A DNA stretch of 64,000 nt, taken from assembly GCF_008932435.1 (NCBI RefSeq), contig NZ_WBWE01000001.1, positions 310,001-374,000 of the forward strand, read 5' to 3'. The first letter of the stretch is position 1, and every line of letters starts with the position of its first letter. A model generated the notes under the pieces. The model was not told where the DNA came from, ran no database searches, and saw only the letters and a list, made by a program, of their open reading frames with translations. Positions 8,138 through 16,637 of the stretch are shown here, in pieces. The translations under genes and the position numbers were made by a program. The DNA comes from Brucella pseudintermedia. Lineage in GTDB: Bacteria > Pseudomonadota > Alphaproteobacteria > Rhizobiales > Rhizobiaceae.

Positions 8138-9046
8138 TCAGGCAAATGGCACGGCGCTGGTTCCCGGCGGCAGCTTCGCCTCGTCCTCCGGCTCGACATG
8201 GATCACCACGCGCGCGCTGTCGATCTCCTTCTTCAGGGCATCTTCGATACGGTCGCAAATCACATGGGCATCGCCGACGCTCATTTCGGCGGCAACGACC
8301 AGATGAAACTCGATGAAGGTGACCCGCCCGGCAATACGCGTCTTGAGGTCGTGAACCTCGATGGCGCCCCCCGCATTGGCCGAAATCACGTCGCGGATGC
8401 GCATTTCCTCGGTCGGCTCCACGGCAATATCCATCAGCCCCTGCACCGAGGAATTGATGACATGCCAGCCCTGCCAGAGAATGTTGATGGCGACCAGTAT
8501 GGCAAGCAGCGGATCAAGTATCGCCCAGCCTGTAGCCACGGCTCCCACAAGGCCAACCAGAACGCCGGCGGAGGTGAACACATCGGTCATGATGTGCTTG
8601 CCGTCGGCTTCCAGCGCAGGCGAACGGAACCTGCGGCCGGTGCGAATCAGCAATGTGGCCCACAGGCCGTTTATGATGGCCGCGGCCGTATTGATGGTGA
8701 GGCCGAGCCAGGGCTCATCGAGCTTGCGCGGTGTTTGCAGCGCAAACCATGCCTCGCGGAAGATCAGGAGTGCGGCCACCGTGATCAGGACGCCTTCGAC
8801 GACAGCCGAAATATATTCGGCCTTGTGATGCCCGAATGGGTGATTGCCATCCGCGGGCTTGTAGCTCATGCGGATTGCCCACCACGCACCGATGGCCGCA
8901 ATCACATTGACGATCGATTCCAGCGCGTCCGAGTAAAGCGCCACGGAGCCGGTCAGCGCATAGGCCAGATATTTCAGGCCCATCACACCGAAAGCAATGG
9001 GAATAGACCAAGCGGCAAGCCGCCGAACCTTTGCACTCGCGTCCAT
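8138..9046 (-). CDS. Cation diffusion facilitator transporter
   Basis: This 302-residue inner membrane protein exports divalent metal (Zn, Fe, Mn or Co) in exchange for protons. Six membrane helices and a C-terminal cytoplasmic domain match the CDF family. The metal site of helix 2 is seen as Asp40 in ALYSDALES, and HPFGHHKAEY at about 69-78 precedes helix 3. The C-terminal domain has EVHDLKTR and FIEFHLVV, typical of the family. The gene is alone between the leuA leader and a repeat-containing gap, and no metal-responsive site was recognised. Metal specificity cannot be assigned. Confidence 0.88.
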   Translation of the reverse strand: MDASAKVRRLAAWSIPIAFGVMGLKYLAYALTGSVALYSDALESIVNVIAAIGAWWAIRMSYKPADGNHPFGHHKAEYISAVVEGVLITVAALLIFREAWFALQTPRKLDEPWLGLTINTAAAIINGLWATLLIRTGRRFRSPALEADGKHIMTDVFTSAGVLVGLVGAVATGWAILDPLLAILVAINILWQGWHVINSSVQGLMDIAVEPTEEMRIRDVISANAGGAIEVHDLKTRIAGRVTFIEFHLVVAAEMSVGDAHVICDRIEDALKKEIDSARVVIHVEPEDEAKLPPGTSAVPFA

Positions 9047-9402
9047 GATGAACCTTTGATTATCTTGATCTGTCCCGAAACCGGGACGGGCCTACGCACA
9101 GCCCTTCATTCGTTCGCTAGAGCACCGGCCCGAAAACCGGAACCGCTCTAACTATTTGTTTTGCCGCCTTTTCCAACGCAAAACCGTTTCCAGCTTCTCG
9201 GGATGCGCTCCAGCACGCGGGGCGTATCCTCAACGCATCTGGCATACGCAGCAGCAATTCGCCGCTGTTCTATACCCTAGAATATCGGAATTTCGTACCC
9301 TGTTTTTGTAGTTCCCAAATTTAATTTTCTCCTGCAAATGCAAGGCATTAAACTTGCAAATGAGTTGCCGAAGCAGGCAATGGGCAAGCCCCGGCAAATC
9401 TT
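9047..9402. repeat. Intergenic gap with dispersed repeat
   Basis: Bases about 9117-9215 contain a dispersed intergenic repeat: GAGC...CCGAAAACCGGAACCGCTCTAAC followed by AACGCAAAACCGTTTCCAGC, the latter being the reverse complement of the GCTGGAAA...GGTTTTGCGTT type seen at 22.5 and 62.9 kb. The rest of the gap shows no gene. It is the upstream region of the CDF gene. Confidence 0.6.
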
Positions 9403-9433
9403 AAAAAAGCGAGCCGCAGCGTGAGCTGCGGCT
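9403..9433 (-). terminator. Intrinsic terminator of trpE(G)
   Basis: A perfect 9-base-pair stem (AGCCGCAGC / GCTGCGGCT) is followed on the reverse strand by TCGC and six T. It lies 30 bases after the trpE(G) stop. Confidence 0.85.
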
Positions 9434-9462
9434 GGCTTGAAATCATCACCCGATGCCTTCGG

Positions 9463-11658
9463 TCAGTAATTGGTGCGGCGCGCCTTGTTCTTGCCCGCCA
9501 GATGCGTCACCACATTCTCGATCATGCGCATTCCGGCATTGTGGCCAAGCGTCATGATCGATTCCGGGTGGAACTGGACGGCGGCGACCGGCTCGTGCTT
9601 GTGCTCGAAAGCCATGATGACACCGTCTTCGGTCTCAGCTGTCACCAGAAAATCATCCGGCAGACGTTCTGGATCGGCGAAGATCGAATGATAGCGCCCC
9701 ACCGTCACTTCCTTCGGCAAACCGGAGAAAATGCGCTCCGGCTTCGAGACCCGAATACGCGACGGCTTGCCGTGCATCGGAATGCGCAACTGGCGCAGCG
9801 TGCCGCCATAGGCTTCAGCGAGCGCCTGCAACCCAAGACAAACACCGAAGATCGGCAGTTCGCGCTTGCGCGCCTTGTCGATGGTTGCCTTGCAACCGAA
9901 ATCCTGCGGCGTTCCCGGTCCGGGCGACAGGACCACGAGATCGGGCTTGATTCTGTCGAACACTTCTTCCGCCACCGGCGAGCGGACGGTGGAAACCGTC
10001 GCGCCCGTCTGGCGGAAATAATTGGCGAGCGTGTGCACGAAGGAATCTTCGTGATCCACGAGCAGGATGGAGATGCCCTCGCCCACCTTCGCCGCCACGC
10101 GCTCCTCTGCAACCTGATTGCTCTTCTGTGCTTCGCGCACGGCAGCAATCATCGCCGATGCCTTCAATTCGGTCTCGGCCTCTTCCTCTTCCGGATTGGA
10201 ATCGAACAGAAGCGTTGCACCGGCGCGGATTTCAGCGACGCCATCCTTCACGCGGATGGTACGCAGCGTCAGGCCGGTATTCATGTCGCCATTGAAGTGC
10301 ATCATGCCGATGGCTCCGCCATACCATGCACGCGGGCTGCGCTCGTTTTCTTCCAGAAAGCGCATCGCCCACAATTTCGGCGCGCCGGTAACCGTCACGG
10401 CCCACGCATGGCTCAGGAAGCCGTCAAACGCGTCCATGCCGTCGCGAAGCCGTCCTTCGATGTGATCGACCGTGTGGATAAGGCGCGAATACATTTCGAT
10501 CTGGCGACGACCGATGACACGCACCGACCCCGGCTCGCAGACGCGGCTCTTGTCGTTGCGATCCACGTCCGAACACATGGTCAGCTCGGACTCGTCCTTC
10601 TTCGAGTTCAGCAGCTTCAGAATCTGTTCCGAATCCGAAATCGCATCCTCGCCGCGCTTGATCGTGCCGGAAATCGGACACGTCTCGATACGCCGGCCAT
10701 TGACCCGCACGAACATTTCCGGCGACGCGCCAACCAGATATTCGTTCTCACCCAGATTGATGAAGAAGGAATAGGGCGACGGATTGATTGTCTTCAACCG
10801 GCGGAAAATCTCCGATGGGGCGGTGTGGCAGCGCTCGTAGAAGGTCTGGCCCGGAACCACTTCAAAGAGATCGCCGCGCTTGAAGCTGTCCTTGGCGCGC
10901 TCGACCAGCTTGGCATATTCGCCCGGATTATGGTCGCCACGCGCAAGCTTGGCATCCGAAGGCTTGAACGGCTTTGCAGGCGTTGCGCGCGCAAGGCCAT
11001 GCGTGGAGGAACCGCCGCAGGCAAATTCATAACGATCCACCCAGGCGCGTGCCGCATAATGATCGGCTACGAAGATTTCGTCAGGAATGAACAGCACCAG
11101 ATCGCGCTGGTCGTCGGGGCGCTTCAGCTTGTACTGGATCGGATCGAACTGGAACGCCAGATCGTAACCGAAGGCACCGTAAAGGCCGAGATTGGCGTCT
11201 TCCTCGGAGAAGAACAGGCCGACAATGGCGCGCAGGACCGTGAAGACCGAAGGCATGCGCGAGCGCTCTTCCTCGGTGAAGGTTCCGCTCGGCTGGGCAA
11301 TGGTAAGCTCGATGCGGTTTTCTTCCGCCTTGTCGACCGTCACCTCGGCAAGCGCCTTCACCGTGTCCAGGATAGGACGAAGCAGGATGACGCCGCGGGC
11401 ATTCAACGCTTCGATGCGCATGGTGCGGGCACGCGAGGTAATGACCACCGGCGGATCGACGATAGCCGTATCCCATCGCGTATAGCGGCCCGGATATTCG
11501 TAGTTTGAGGAAAACACCGCACCACGCCGTTCATTCAGCGCATCGATATAAGTCTCGATCGCGCCCTTGTAGGCTGTGAGGTGGCGCACGCGCTCGACGA
11601 CGATGCCGCCTGCCGTCTCGTGCTGGAATATCTCGCTATCCGCAATCTTCGCATTCAT
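9463..11658 (-). CDS. trpE(G): Anthranilate synthase, fused TrpE-TrpG
   Basis: The 731-residue protein joins both anthranilate synthase subunits, as in Rhizobiales. Residues 1 to about 500 form the chorismate-binding TrpE part ([49 protein letters not shown]). A linker of about 30 residues leads to the TrpG glutamine amidotransferase part, beginning [17 protein letters not shown] and carrying the nucleophile Cys in [15 protein letters not shown] and the His-Glu pair in VQFHPES. It makes anthranilate from chorismate and glutamine for tryptophan synthesis. Expression is expected to be controlled by the Trp-codon attenuator just upstream. Confidence 0.96.
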   Translation of the reverse strand: MNAKIADSEIFQHETAGGIVVERVRHLTAYKGAIETYIDALNERRGAVFSSNYEYPGRYTRWDTAIVDPPVVITSRARTMRIEALNARGVILLRPILDTVKALAEVTVDKAEENRIELTIAQPSGTFTEEERSRMPSVFTVLRAIVGLFFSEEDANLGLYGAFGYDLAFQFDPIQYKLKRPDDQRDLVLFIPDEIFVADHYAARAWVDRYEFACGGSSTHGLARATPAKPFKPSDAKLARGDHNPGEYAKLVERAKDSFKRGDLFEVVPGQTFYERCHTAPSEIFRRLKTINPSPYSFFINLGENEYLVGASPEMFVRVNGRRIETCPISGTIKRGEDAISDSEQILKLLNSKKDESELTMCSDVDRNDKSRVCEPGSVRVIGRRQIEMYSRLIHTVDHIEGRLRDGMDAFDGFLSHAWAVTVTGAPKLWAMRFLEENERSPRAWYGGAIGMMHFNGDMNTGLTLRTIRVKDGVAEIRAGATLLFDSNPEEEEAETELKASAMIAAVREAQKSNQVAEERVAAKVGEGISILLVDHEDSFVHTLANYFRQTGATVSTVRSPVAEEVFDRIKPDLVVLSPGPGTPQDFGCKATIDKARKRELPIFGVCLGLQALAEAYGGTLRQLRIPMHGKPSRIRVSKPERIFSGLPKEVTVGRYHSIFADPERLPDDFLVTAETEDGVIMAFEHKHEPVAAVQFHPESIMTLGHNAGMRMIENVVTHLAGKNKARRTNY

Positions 11659-11737
11659 GATCGGCTATCCCAAATCTAACTGTTTCCGAATATTTCCAGA
11701 ACCCGGTTTCCCCGCCGGTCTTATTCAAACAGCCAAA

Positions 11738-11769
11738 CAAAAAGGCCGCCCGGATAATCCCAGCGGCCT
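11738..11769 (-). promoter_or_regulatory. trp attenuator (terminator hairpin)
   Basis: On the reverse strand AGGCCGCTGGG pairs with CCGGGCGGCCT and is followed by TTTTTG. A competing 5' segment GCGGCCACGCAGGCG lies directly after the trpL stop codon and can pair with the left arm as antiterminator. It stands between trpL and trpE(G), the classical order of an attenuator. Confidence 0.88.
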
Positions 11770-11810
11770 GTTTCCTGAACGCAAATGCACAAACGCCTGC
11801 GTGGCCGCTT

Positions 11811-11861
11811 TTAGCGGGCCCACCACCAACCGTTGATGACGATATTGCGCGAAATGTTCAT
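11811..11861 (-). CDS. trpL: trp leader peptide (three consecutive Trp)
   Basis: A 16-codon frame reading MNISRNIVINGWWWAR ends at TAA. Three adjacent TGG codons followed by Ala-Arg-stop match the rhizobial trpE(G) leader peptide. When charged tRNA-Trp is scarce the ribosome stalls on these codons and the downstream terminator fails to form. No Shine-Dalgarno precedes the ATG, and a promoter sits so close upstream that the message is probably leaderless, as known for Sinorhizobium trpL. In that organism the attenuated RNA and peptide also act in trans. Confidence 0.93.
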   Translation of the reverse strand: MNISRNIVINGWWWAR

Positions 11862-11868
11862 GGACGTA

Positions 11869-11897
11869 CTGTTAGCGTTCAATCTGCCCGCTTGCAA
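11869..11897 (-). promoter_or_regulatory. Predicted trpL promoter
   Basis: On the reverse strand TTGCAA (11892-11897) and TAACAG (11869-11874) are separated by exactly 17 bases. The hexamer TAACAG ends seven bases before the A of the trpL ATG, so transcription would start at the start codon itself. Confidence 0.6.
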
Positions 11898-11969
11898 CCG
11901 GAAAATTCAACGGCCGAAATCTGCCGCACAAGCCAACATCAGGACGACACGCTCCAAGTCTCGCAAAGA

Positions 11970-12000
11970 AAATCCGGACAGTTTGCGGCTGTCCGGATTT
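11970..12000 (-). terminator. Orphan intrinsic terminator-like hairpin
   Basis: A perfect 12-base-pair stem (AAATCCGGACAG and complement, 7-base loop) is followed on the reverse strand by TTTTCTTT. It lies upstream of the trpL promoter, with no recognised gene on the reverse strand between it and the divergent Lrp gene at 12342. It may end an unannotated short transcript from 12004-12340. Confidence 0.65.
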
Positions 12001-12003
12001 CCT

Positions 12004-12341
12004 TTAGAACCGGGATGAACGAGACAGAAGGAGAGGGACGTTTCCTTCAGCTCCGGGCACCCCCACACCCCATGCATAAATTCACAGGTATAATATAACT
12101 TTTAGTATGCGCATTATTCTTAGCACGGATTGTAGTTTCTTTGCAACCTGTGATTGTTATTTGCGCGTATGCTTACATTTAAGCTCAATTCATCGAAACA
12201 GTTCAAAAATTTGTGGGGCCACCCAACAAGTTTCGTCTTGCGTCCGGGAGCGATTTCGGATTCATTTCCGTGGCAACTCAAACACATATGCAAAAATCAA
12301 GAATAGAGCCGTCACACATAAACGGCCATTGGGGACAACTG
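12004..12341. other. Intergenic region upstream of the Lrp gene
   Basis: The stretch is AT-rich at 12080-12215 and carries no protein-coding frame that I trust. It should contain the Lrp gene promoter and possibly the source of a short reverse transcript ending at the hairpin at 11970-12000. Confidence 0.4.
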
Positions 12342-12803
12342 ATGAAGAATCTCGATGCGATGGACAGGAGTATTTTGCGCGCCCTTCAGGAGAACGGACG
12401 CCTGACCAATACCGAACTTGCCGATCGCATAAATCTCTCGCAGACGGCAACCGCCGAACGCGTCAAGCGGCTGACCCGCGAAGGGTATATTTTAGGCTAT
12501 TCGGCGCGGCTTTCGCCGAAGATGCTCGACCGGGCCATGCTGGTCTTCATTGAGATCAAGCTGGACCGCACCACGCCGGAAGTCTTTGAAACCTTTTCGA
12601 CTTTCACCCGCAACAATCCGGACATCCTGGAATGCCACATGGTTGCGGGCGGCTTCGATTATCTCGTTAAGGCCCGCGTTTCCGACATGGACCATTATCG
12701 CCGCTTCCTTTCGGAGGCGCTTCTTTCCCTGCCCGGCGTGCGGGAATCACACACCTATGCCGTGATGGAGGAAGTGAAGGAAACCGCCTATATCGCCGTC
12801 TGA
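12342..12803 (+). CDS. Lrp/AsnC family transcriptional regulator
   Basis: The 153-residue protein opens with MKNLDAMDRSILRALQENGR, the N-terminal helix-turn-helix of Lrp proteins (LTNTELADRINLSQTATAERVKRL), followed by the RAM ligand-binding domain (LECHMVAGGFDYLVKARVSDM). Such regulators respond to an amino acid and control its metabolism. The start at 12342 gives the normal family length and has GGGGAC upstream; the open frame extends 43 codons further up but with no Lrp-like content. The MarR gene follows in the same direction. The effector is unknown. Confidence 0.9.
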   Translation: MKNLDAMDRSILRALQENGRLTNTELADRINLSQTATAERVKRLTREGYILGYSARLSPKMLDRAMLVFIEIKLDRTTPEVFETFSTFTRNNPDILECHMVAGGFDYLVKARVSDMDHYRRFLSEALLSLPGVRESHTYAVMEEVKETAYIAV

Positions 12804-12899
12804 GCCGGCAACAAGTCTTTCCTGAAACGCCGTTGCTGTCAGCAGAATGGCAGCAACGAACTCCCGATTTTGCACTTCCATCTTGCACACAACTATTTA

Positions 12900-12913
12900 C
12901 GGGTATATACCCG
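12900..12913. promoter_or_regulatory. Perfect palindrome, probable MarR operator
   Basis: CGGGTATATACCCG is a 14-base perfect palindrome ending five bases before the MarR start codon. MarR proteins usually bind such sites and repress their own genes. At this position it would cover the ribosome binding region. Confidence 0.6.
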
Positions 12914-12917
12914 CAAT

Positions 12918-13319
12918 ATGTCACATCCGTGTTTCTGCATTCTTCTGCGTCAGGCAGCCCGCAAGACATCAAGCGTCTACGACGACGCGCTGTCTCCGCT
13001 CGGCATCAATGTCGCCCAGTTCAGCACCTTGCGGAAAATCCGCCGCGCGGGCGCCATCTCGGTGACGGAACTCGCACATCTGTCGGAGCTGGACCGTTCG
13101 ACCATGGGCCGCAACGTGAAGGTTCTGCAGCGCATGGGACTGGTCGAGCCCGCCGCCAGCGACGACCATCGCGAGACCAACGTCACGCTGACGGCGGATG
13201 GCCGCGATCTCGTGGAACGCGGCGGTCCGCTCTGGGATCAGGCGCAGGAGGAAATCGAGAACCGGTTGGGAAAGGACGGCGTGGAACAGCTTGAAAGCCT
13301 GCTTCGCAGCCTTGGATAA
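12918..13319 (+). CDS. MarR family transcriptional regulator
   Basis: The 133-residue protein begins MSHPCFCILLRQAARK and has the winged helix-turn-helix of MarR (GAISVTELAHLSELDRSTMGRNVKVLQRMGLV, then the wing DDHRETNVTLTADG). The Cys-x-Cys at residues 5 and 7 in the dimerisation helix is a position where some MarR proteins sense oxidants or electrophiles, an inference here. A TTG 48 bases upstream would also be in frame, but the ATG at 12918 fits the family and leaves the palindrome at 12900-12913 outside the gene. It probably controls the MFS gene that follows. Confidence 0.87.
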   Translation: MSHPCFCILLRQAARKTSSVYDDALSPLGINVAQFSTLRKIRRAGAISVTELAHLSELDRSTMGRNVKVLQRMGLVEPAASDDHRETNVTLTADGRDLVERGGPLWDQAQEEIENRLGKDGVEQLESLLRSLG

Positions 13320-13434
13320 CCGGACGCATTTTGACTGAAAACAATGAACCGAAGCCCCGCGACCTCTAGGAAGCGACGGGCTTCGCCGTCGACAATGGCT
13401 GGTGAATGGCCAGCATGAACCGAAAGCGCCAAAG

Positions 13435-14727
13435 ATGATTTCTGCCCGCCTTGCAGGCTTTCTTGCACAAAGGAACATCCATTACGGATGGATCGTCGCC
13501 GCCATCACCTTCCTGACCATGCTGGCGACCGCTGCCGCGATGGGATCGGCGGGCATCCTGATCGAACCGCTCCAACGGGAATTCGGCTGGACGAATGCGA
13601 ATATCTCCTTCGCAATGGCGCTTCGCCTCGTTCTTTTCGGCCTTATGGGGCCGTTCGCGGCTGCCTTCATGAACCAGTTCGGCCTGCGCCGCGTCGTGGC
13701 GACAGCTCTCGTCATGATTTCGCTTGGGCTGATCGGCTCCATTTTCATGACCGAGGAATGGCAGATGGTCGGGCTCTGGGGCATTGTAATCGGTCTTGGA
13801 ACCGGCATGACCGCGCTTGTGCTCGGCGCGACCGTCGCGGCACGCTGGTTTGAAAAGCGGCGCGGCCTCGTCGTAGGCCTTATGACGGCCAGCAACGCCA
13901 CTGGCCAGCTGGTTTTTATGCCGATCCTCGCCAGCGTCAGCCAGACTATCGGCTGGCGCACCTCGCTCACCATCGTCATCTGTTTCCTTGTTACAGCACT
14001 CCTGCTGGTCCTCGCCCTGATGCGCGATCACCCGGCGGATATCGGCCTCAAGCCTTTTGGCCGCACCGCTCCACTGCCAGCACCCGAACCCCGCAAGAGC
14101 TTCGGGGCCATGCTGGCCTCGCCGCTCGTCACCTTGCGCGAAGCATCCTCGACCGCAACCTTCTGGGTCCTGTTCCTGACCTTCTTCGTCTGCGGCTTTT
14201 CCACCAATGGCCTGATCCAGACGCACTGGATCACGCTTTGCGGCGATTTCGGCATCGCGCCGGTCGGCGCGGCGGGCATCCTTGCCGTGATCGGCGCCTT
14301 CGACCTCATTGGCACGATCATGTCCGGCTGGCTCTCCGACCGGTTCGACAACCGCTGGCTTCTGTTCTGGTTCTATGCGCTGCGCGGCCTGTCGCTGATC
14401 TACCTGACCTTCACTGATTTTACCGTGTACGAACTGGCATTGTTCGCCGTCTTTTACGGGCTGGACTGGGTGGCGACCGTGCCGCCGACCGTCAAGCTCG
14501 CCGCCGAACGGTTCGGTCCGGAAAAAGCCGGTCTGGTCTTCGGCTGGGTGTTCACCGGCCATCAGATCGGGGCTGCGGCGGCGGCCGCCTTCGCCGGGTT
14601 CGTGCGCACGGACTATGACAGCTACACCCCTGCCCTGATCCTCGCCGGTGCCATGTGCTTTGCGGCTGCGGCCATGGTGTTCATCATCAACCGCCCTGCT
14701 GCAAGACCTGCCTTGCAGCCATCATGA
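13435..14727 (+). CDS. MFS transporter
   Basis: A 430-residue membrane protein with twelve predicted helices in two halves joined by a cytoplasmic loop near residue 205. The start at ATG 13435 (MISARLAGFLAQRNIHYGWIV) is preferred to the GTG at 13402. The N-terminal HYGWIVAAITFL motif and the overall pattern are like the oxalate/formate or monocarboxylate antiporter group, but the substrate cannot be read from sequence. It follows the MarR gene by 115 bases and overlaps the end of the convergent EamA gene by six bases. Confidence 0.85.
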   Translation: MISARLAGFLAQRNIHYGWIVAAITFLTMLATAAAMGSAGILIEPLQREFGWTNANISFAMALRLVLFGLMGPFAAAFMNQFGLRRVVATALVMISLGLIGSIFMTEEWQMVGLWGIVIGLGTGMTALVLGATVAARWFEKRRGLVVGLMTASNATGQLVFMPILASVSQTIGWRTSLTIVICFLVTALLLVLALMRDHPADIGLKPFGRTAPLPAPEPRKSFGAMLASPLVTLREASSTATFWVLFLTFFVCGFSTNGLIQTHWITLCGDFGIAPVGAAGILAVIGAFDLIGTIMSGWLSDRFDNRWLLFWFYALRGLSLIYLTFTDFTVYELALFAVFYGLDWVATVPPTVKLAAERFGPEKAGLVFGWVFTGHQIGAAAAAAFAGFVRTDYDSYTPALILAGAMCFAAAAMVFIINRPAARPALQPS

Positions 14728-15651
14728 AGCGGCAGGTTTTTTGCCCTTCCTGTTCAGCGCCAGCACGCCGAGGCTGATCAGCAAGGCGGCGAGCGTGTCG
14801 GTCCAGCCCGGCACTTCGCCAAGCAGGACAAGCGCCAGAACCAGAGTAATGACGGGGATCAGCGCCGATAGCGCTGCCCCCGCAGCCGTTCCCAGCAGGA
14901 CAACCGCGCGGTTGAAGGCAAAGACACCAAAGGCCGAGGTGAGAACGCCCTGATAGAAACCCTGTAAGGCAATATCGCCCCAGGACGTTGCGCCAAGCCC
15001 TTTGGGCAGGAAGATCATGTAGATCGGCAGATAGACGATTGCCGAAGTGACGGCGGCGATGGCGGTCGCGTGCAACCCGTCCATCCCTTTCTTGCGAAAC
15101 ACCATGACATAGATCGCCCAGACCAGTGCCGCGACGAAAAAGAACAGGTGCCCGAGCATTTCAGGCCCGCCCAGTAGCGATAGACCGGCGATCAGCATGG
15201 CCCCGATCACGATCAGCACGACCCCGGACCACCGTGACGGCGCAAGATGTTCCTTTAGAAGCGCCACCCCCAGAATGGCAACCATCGCCGTCATCAGCCC
15301 CGGAATGAGCGCCGCCGCGTGGGACGCCGGGGCATATTGCAGGCCGCAGGTGGTCAGCAGCGCATAGGGAACACCGGCTCCTGAAGCCAGAAGCACGAAG
15401 CCGAGCGGACCAAGCCGGCGAAGGCCGAAACCTTTCATCAGAACGACCGGCAACAGCACCAGTCCCGCCACGCCGAAGCGCAGGGCAATGATGTCGAAAG
15501 GCGTCAAGGCGGTCTTGAACCCGAACCGCGTCAGGACGAACGAACCGGACCATACCAGAACCCCGGAGAGCCCCCAGGCCAGACCGCGTATGGTATTGGA
15601 AGTCGAAGTCGTCGGATGGTTGTCGGTGATAGCCGTCATTGTCGCTCGCAT
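14722..15651 (-). CDS. EamA family (DMT superfamily) transporter
   Basis: The 309-residue protein shows ten hydrophobic segments forming two EamA repeats (first ending near residue 150), typical of RhaT/YdcZ-like drug and metabolite exporters. GLAWGLSGVLVWSGSFVLTR starts the first repeat. It is likely an exporter of amino acids or related compounds, but this is by family only. The LysR gene 86 bases upstream in the same direction may control it. A second Met at codon 5 is an alternative start. Confidence 0.85.
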   Translation of the reverse strand: MRATMTAITDNHPTTSTSNTIRGLAWGLSGVLVWSGSFVLTRFGFKTALTPFDIIALRFGVAGLVLLPVVLMKGFGLRRLGPLGFVLLASGAGVPYALLTTCGLQYAPASHAAALIPGLMTAMVAILGVALLKEHLAPSRWSGVVLIVIGAMLIAGLSLLGGPEMLGHLFFFVAALVWAIYVMVFRKKGMDGLHATAIAAVTSAIVYLPIYMIFLPKGLGATSWGDIALQGFYQGVLTSAFGVFAFNRAVVLLGTAAGAALSALIPVITLVLALVLLGEVPGWTDTLAALLISLGVLALNRKGKKPAAS

Positions 15652-15737
15652 CAGGAAAAAAGGAATAGCGCCGGACTATTGCATTCCTGGCCGCGACGAG
15701 CGCCACGGATAAGCGAGATATGAGATATTAGAATTTC

Positions 15738-16622
15738 TTATGCCGCCTTGCTTCTGGCCTCCAGAGCCACATCGCAAAACCGATCGATCAGATGCCTGAC
15801 CGGGCTGTCGACCCGAAAGACGATATAGACGGTGCGGAACGTCGGCGGATCGAGGCGGCGCGCGCGCAATCCATGCAGGTCGGCGCCCGGCAGGCTGATT
15901 TCAGATAGCAGCGTGGTGCCGATGCCATGCCGCACCATTTCCAGCACCGTGGCGACGTCTCGCGTGCGCACCTGTTCGCTACGCGTTTCACCATCGCCCT
16001 CACCATGGATAATCCGGTCGATGATCATTTCGCAGCCCGCTGCCGCGATAAGCTGGCGGTTGCGCAGCTCCTCTGCGGCAACCGTGTCACTGCGCATGAA
16101 GGGATCGTCGCGCCTGCCCACCACAACCAGTTCTTCGCGACCAACTTCGCGAGCCTCAAGCTCGGGCGTCGGCAGCGAGGTAATGCCGAGATCGGCAATG
16201 CCGTCCCGCACCCACAGGCTGACATCATCATGTCCGCCCTCGAAAGCGCTGAACTCGATGCCGGGATAAAGCCGCTGAAACGTCTTTCGCAGGCCGGGCA
16301 AGACATATTGGAGCTGGCTCGGGATTGCCGCAACGCGGAGCCGTTCAGGCGCGCCGGACGCACTACACCGTGCTTGCAACTCTATCCGGTCGATGGCCTG
16401 AAGCGCCGCCTTGGCATCGGCAAGGATCGATTGTCCGAATGCCGTCAGGGCAGCCCCGTCCCGCTTTCGCGCCAGCACCTTGACCCCGAGTATCTTTTCC
16501 AGTGTCGCAATCGCCTGGCTTGCGCCCGATTGCGTCAGGCGCAGGCGCCGCGCCGCAGCCCCCACGCTGCCGGTTTCCGCGACAGCTTCAAGCAGACGTA
16601 ACTGGACCAGACTGATCTTCAT
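15738..16622 (-). CDS. LysR family transcriptional regulator
   Basis: The 294-residue regulator has the N-terminal winged helix-turn-helix (LRLLEAVAETGSVGAAARRLRLTQSGASQAIATLEKILGVKV) and the periplasmic-binding-like effector domain from about residue 90 onward. It is codirectional with the downstream EamA transporter gene, and control of that transporter is a reasonable guess. It begins 15 bases after the stop of the Rsm22 gene, so it may be part of a longer transcript. The effector is unknown. Confidence 0.87.
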   Translation of the reverse strand: MKISLVQLRLLEAVAETGSVGAAARRLRLTQSGASQAIATLEKILGVKVLARKRDGAALTAFGQSILADAKAALQAIDRIELQARCSASGAPERLRVAAIPSQLQYVLPGLRKTFQRLYPGIEFSAFEGGHDDVSLWVRDGIADLGITSLPTPELEAREVGREELVVVGRRDDPFMRSDTVAAEELRNRQLIAAAGCEMIIDRIIHGEGDGETRSEQVRTRDVATVLEMVRHGIGTTLLSEISLPGADLHGLRARRLDPPTFRTVYIVFRVDSPVRHLIDRFCDVALEARSKAA

Positions 16623-16637
16623 CGTTTTGGCTACGGC

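Noticed and set aside
9421-11508. 695-codon forward frame opposite trpE(G)
   Set aside because: Also an antisense shadow. All catalytic motifs of anthranilate synthase are on the reverse strand.
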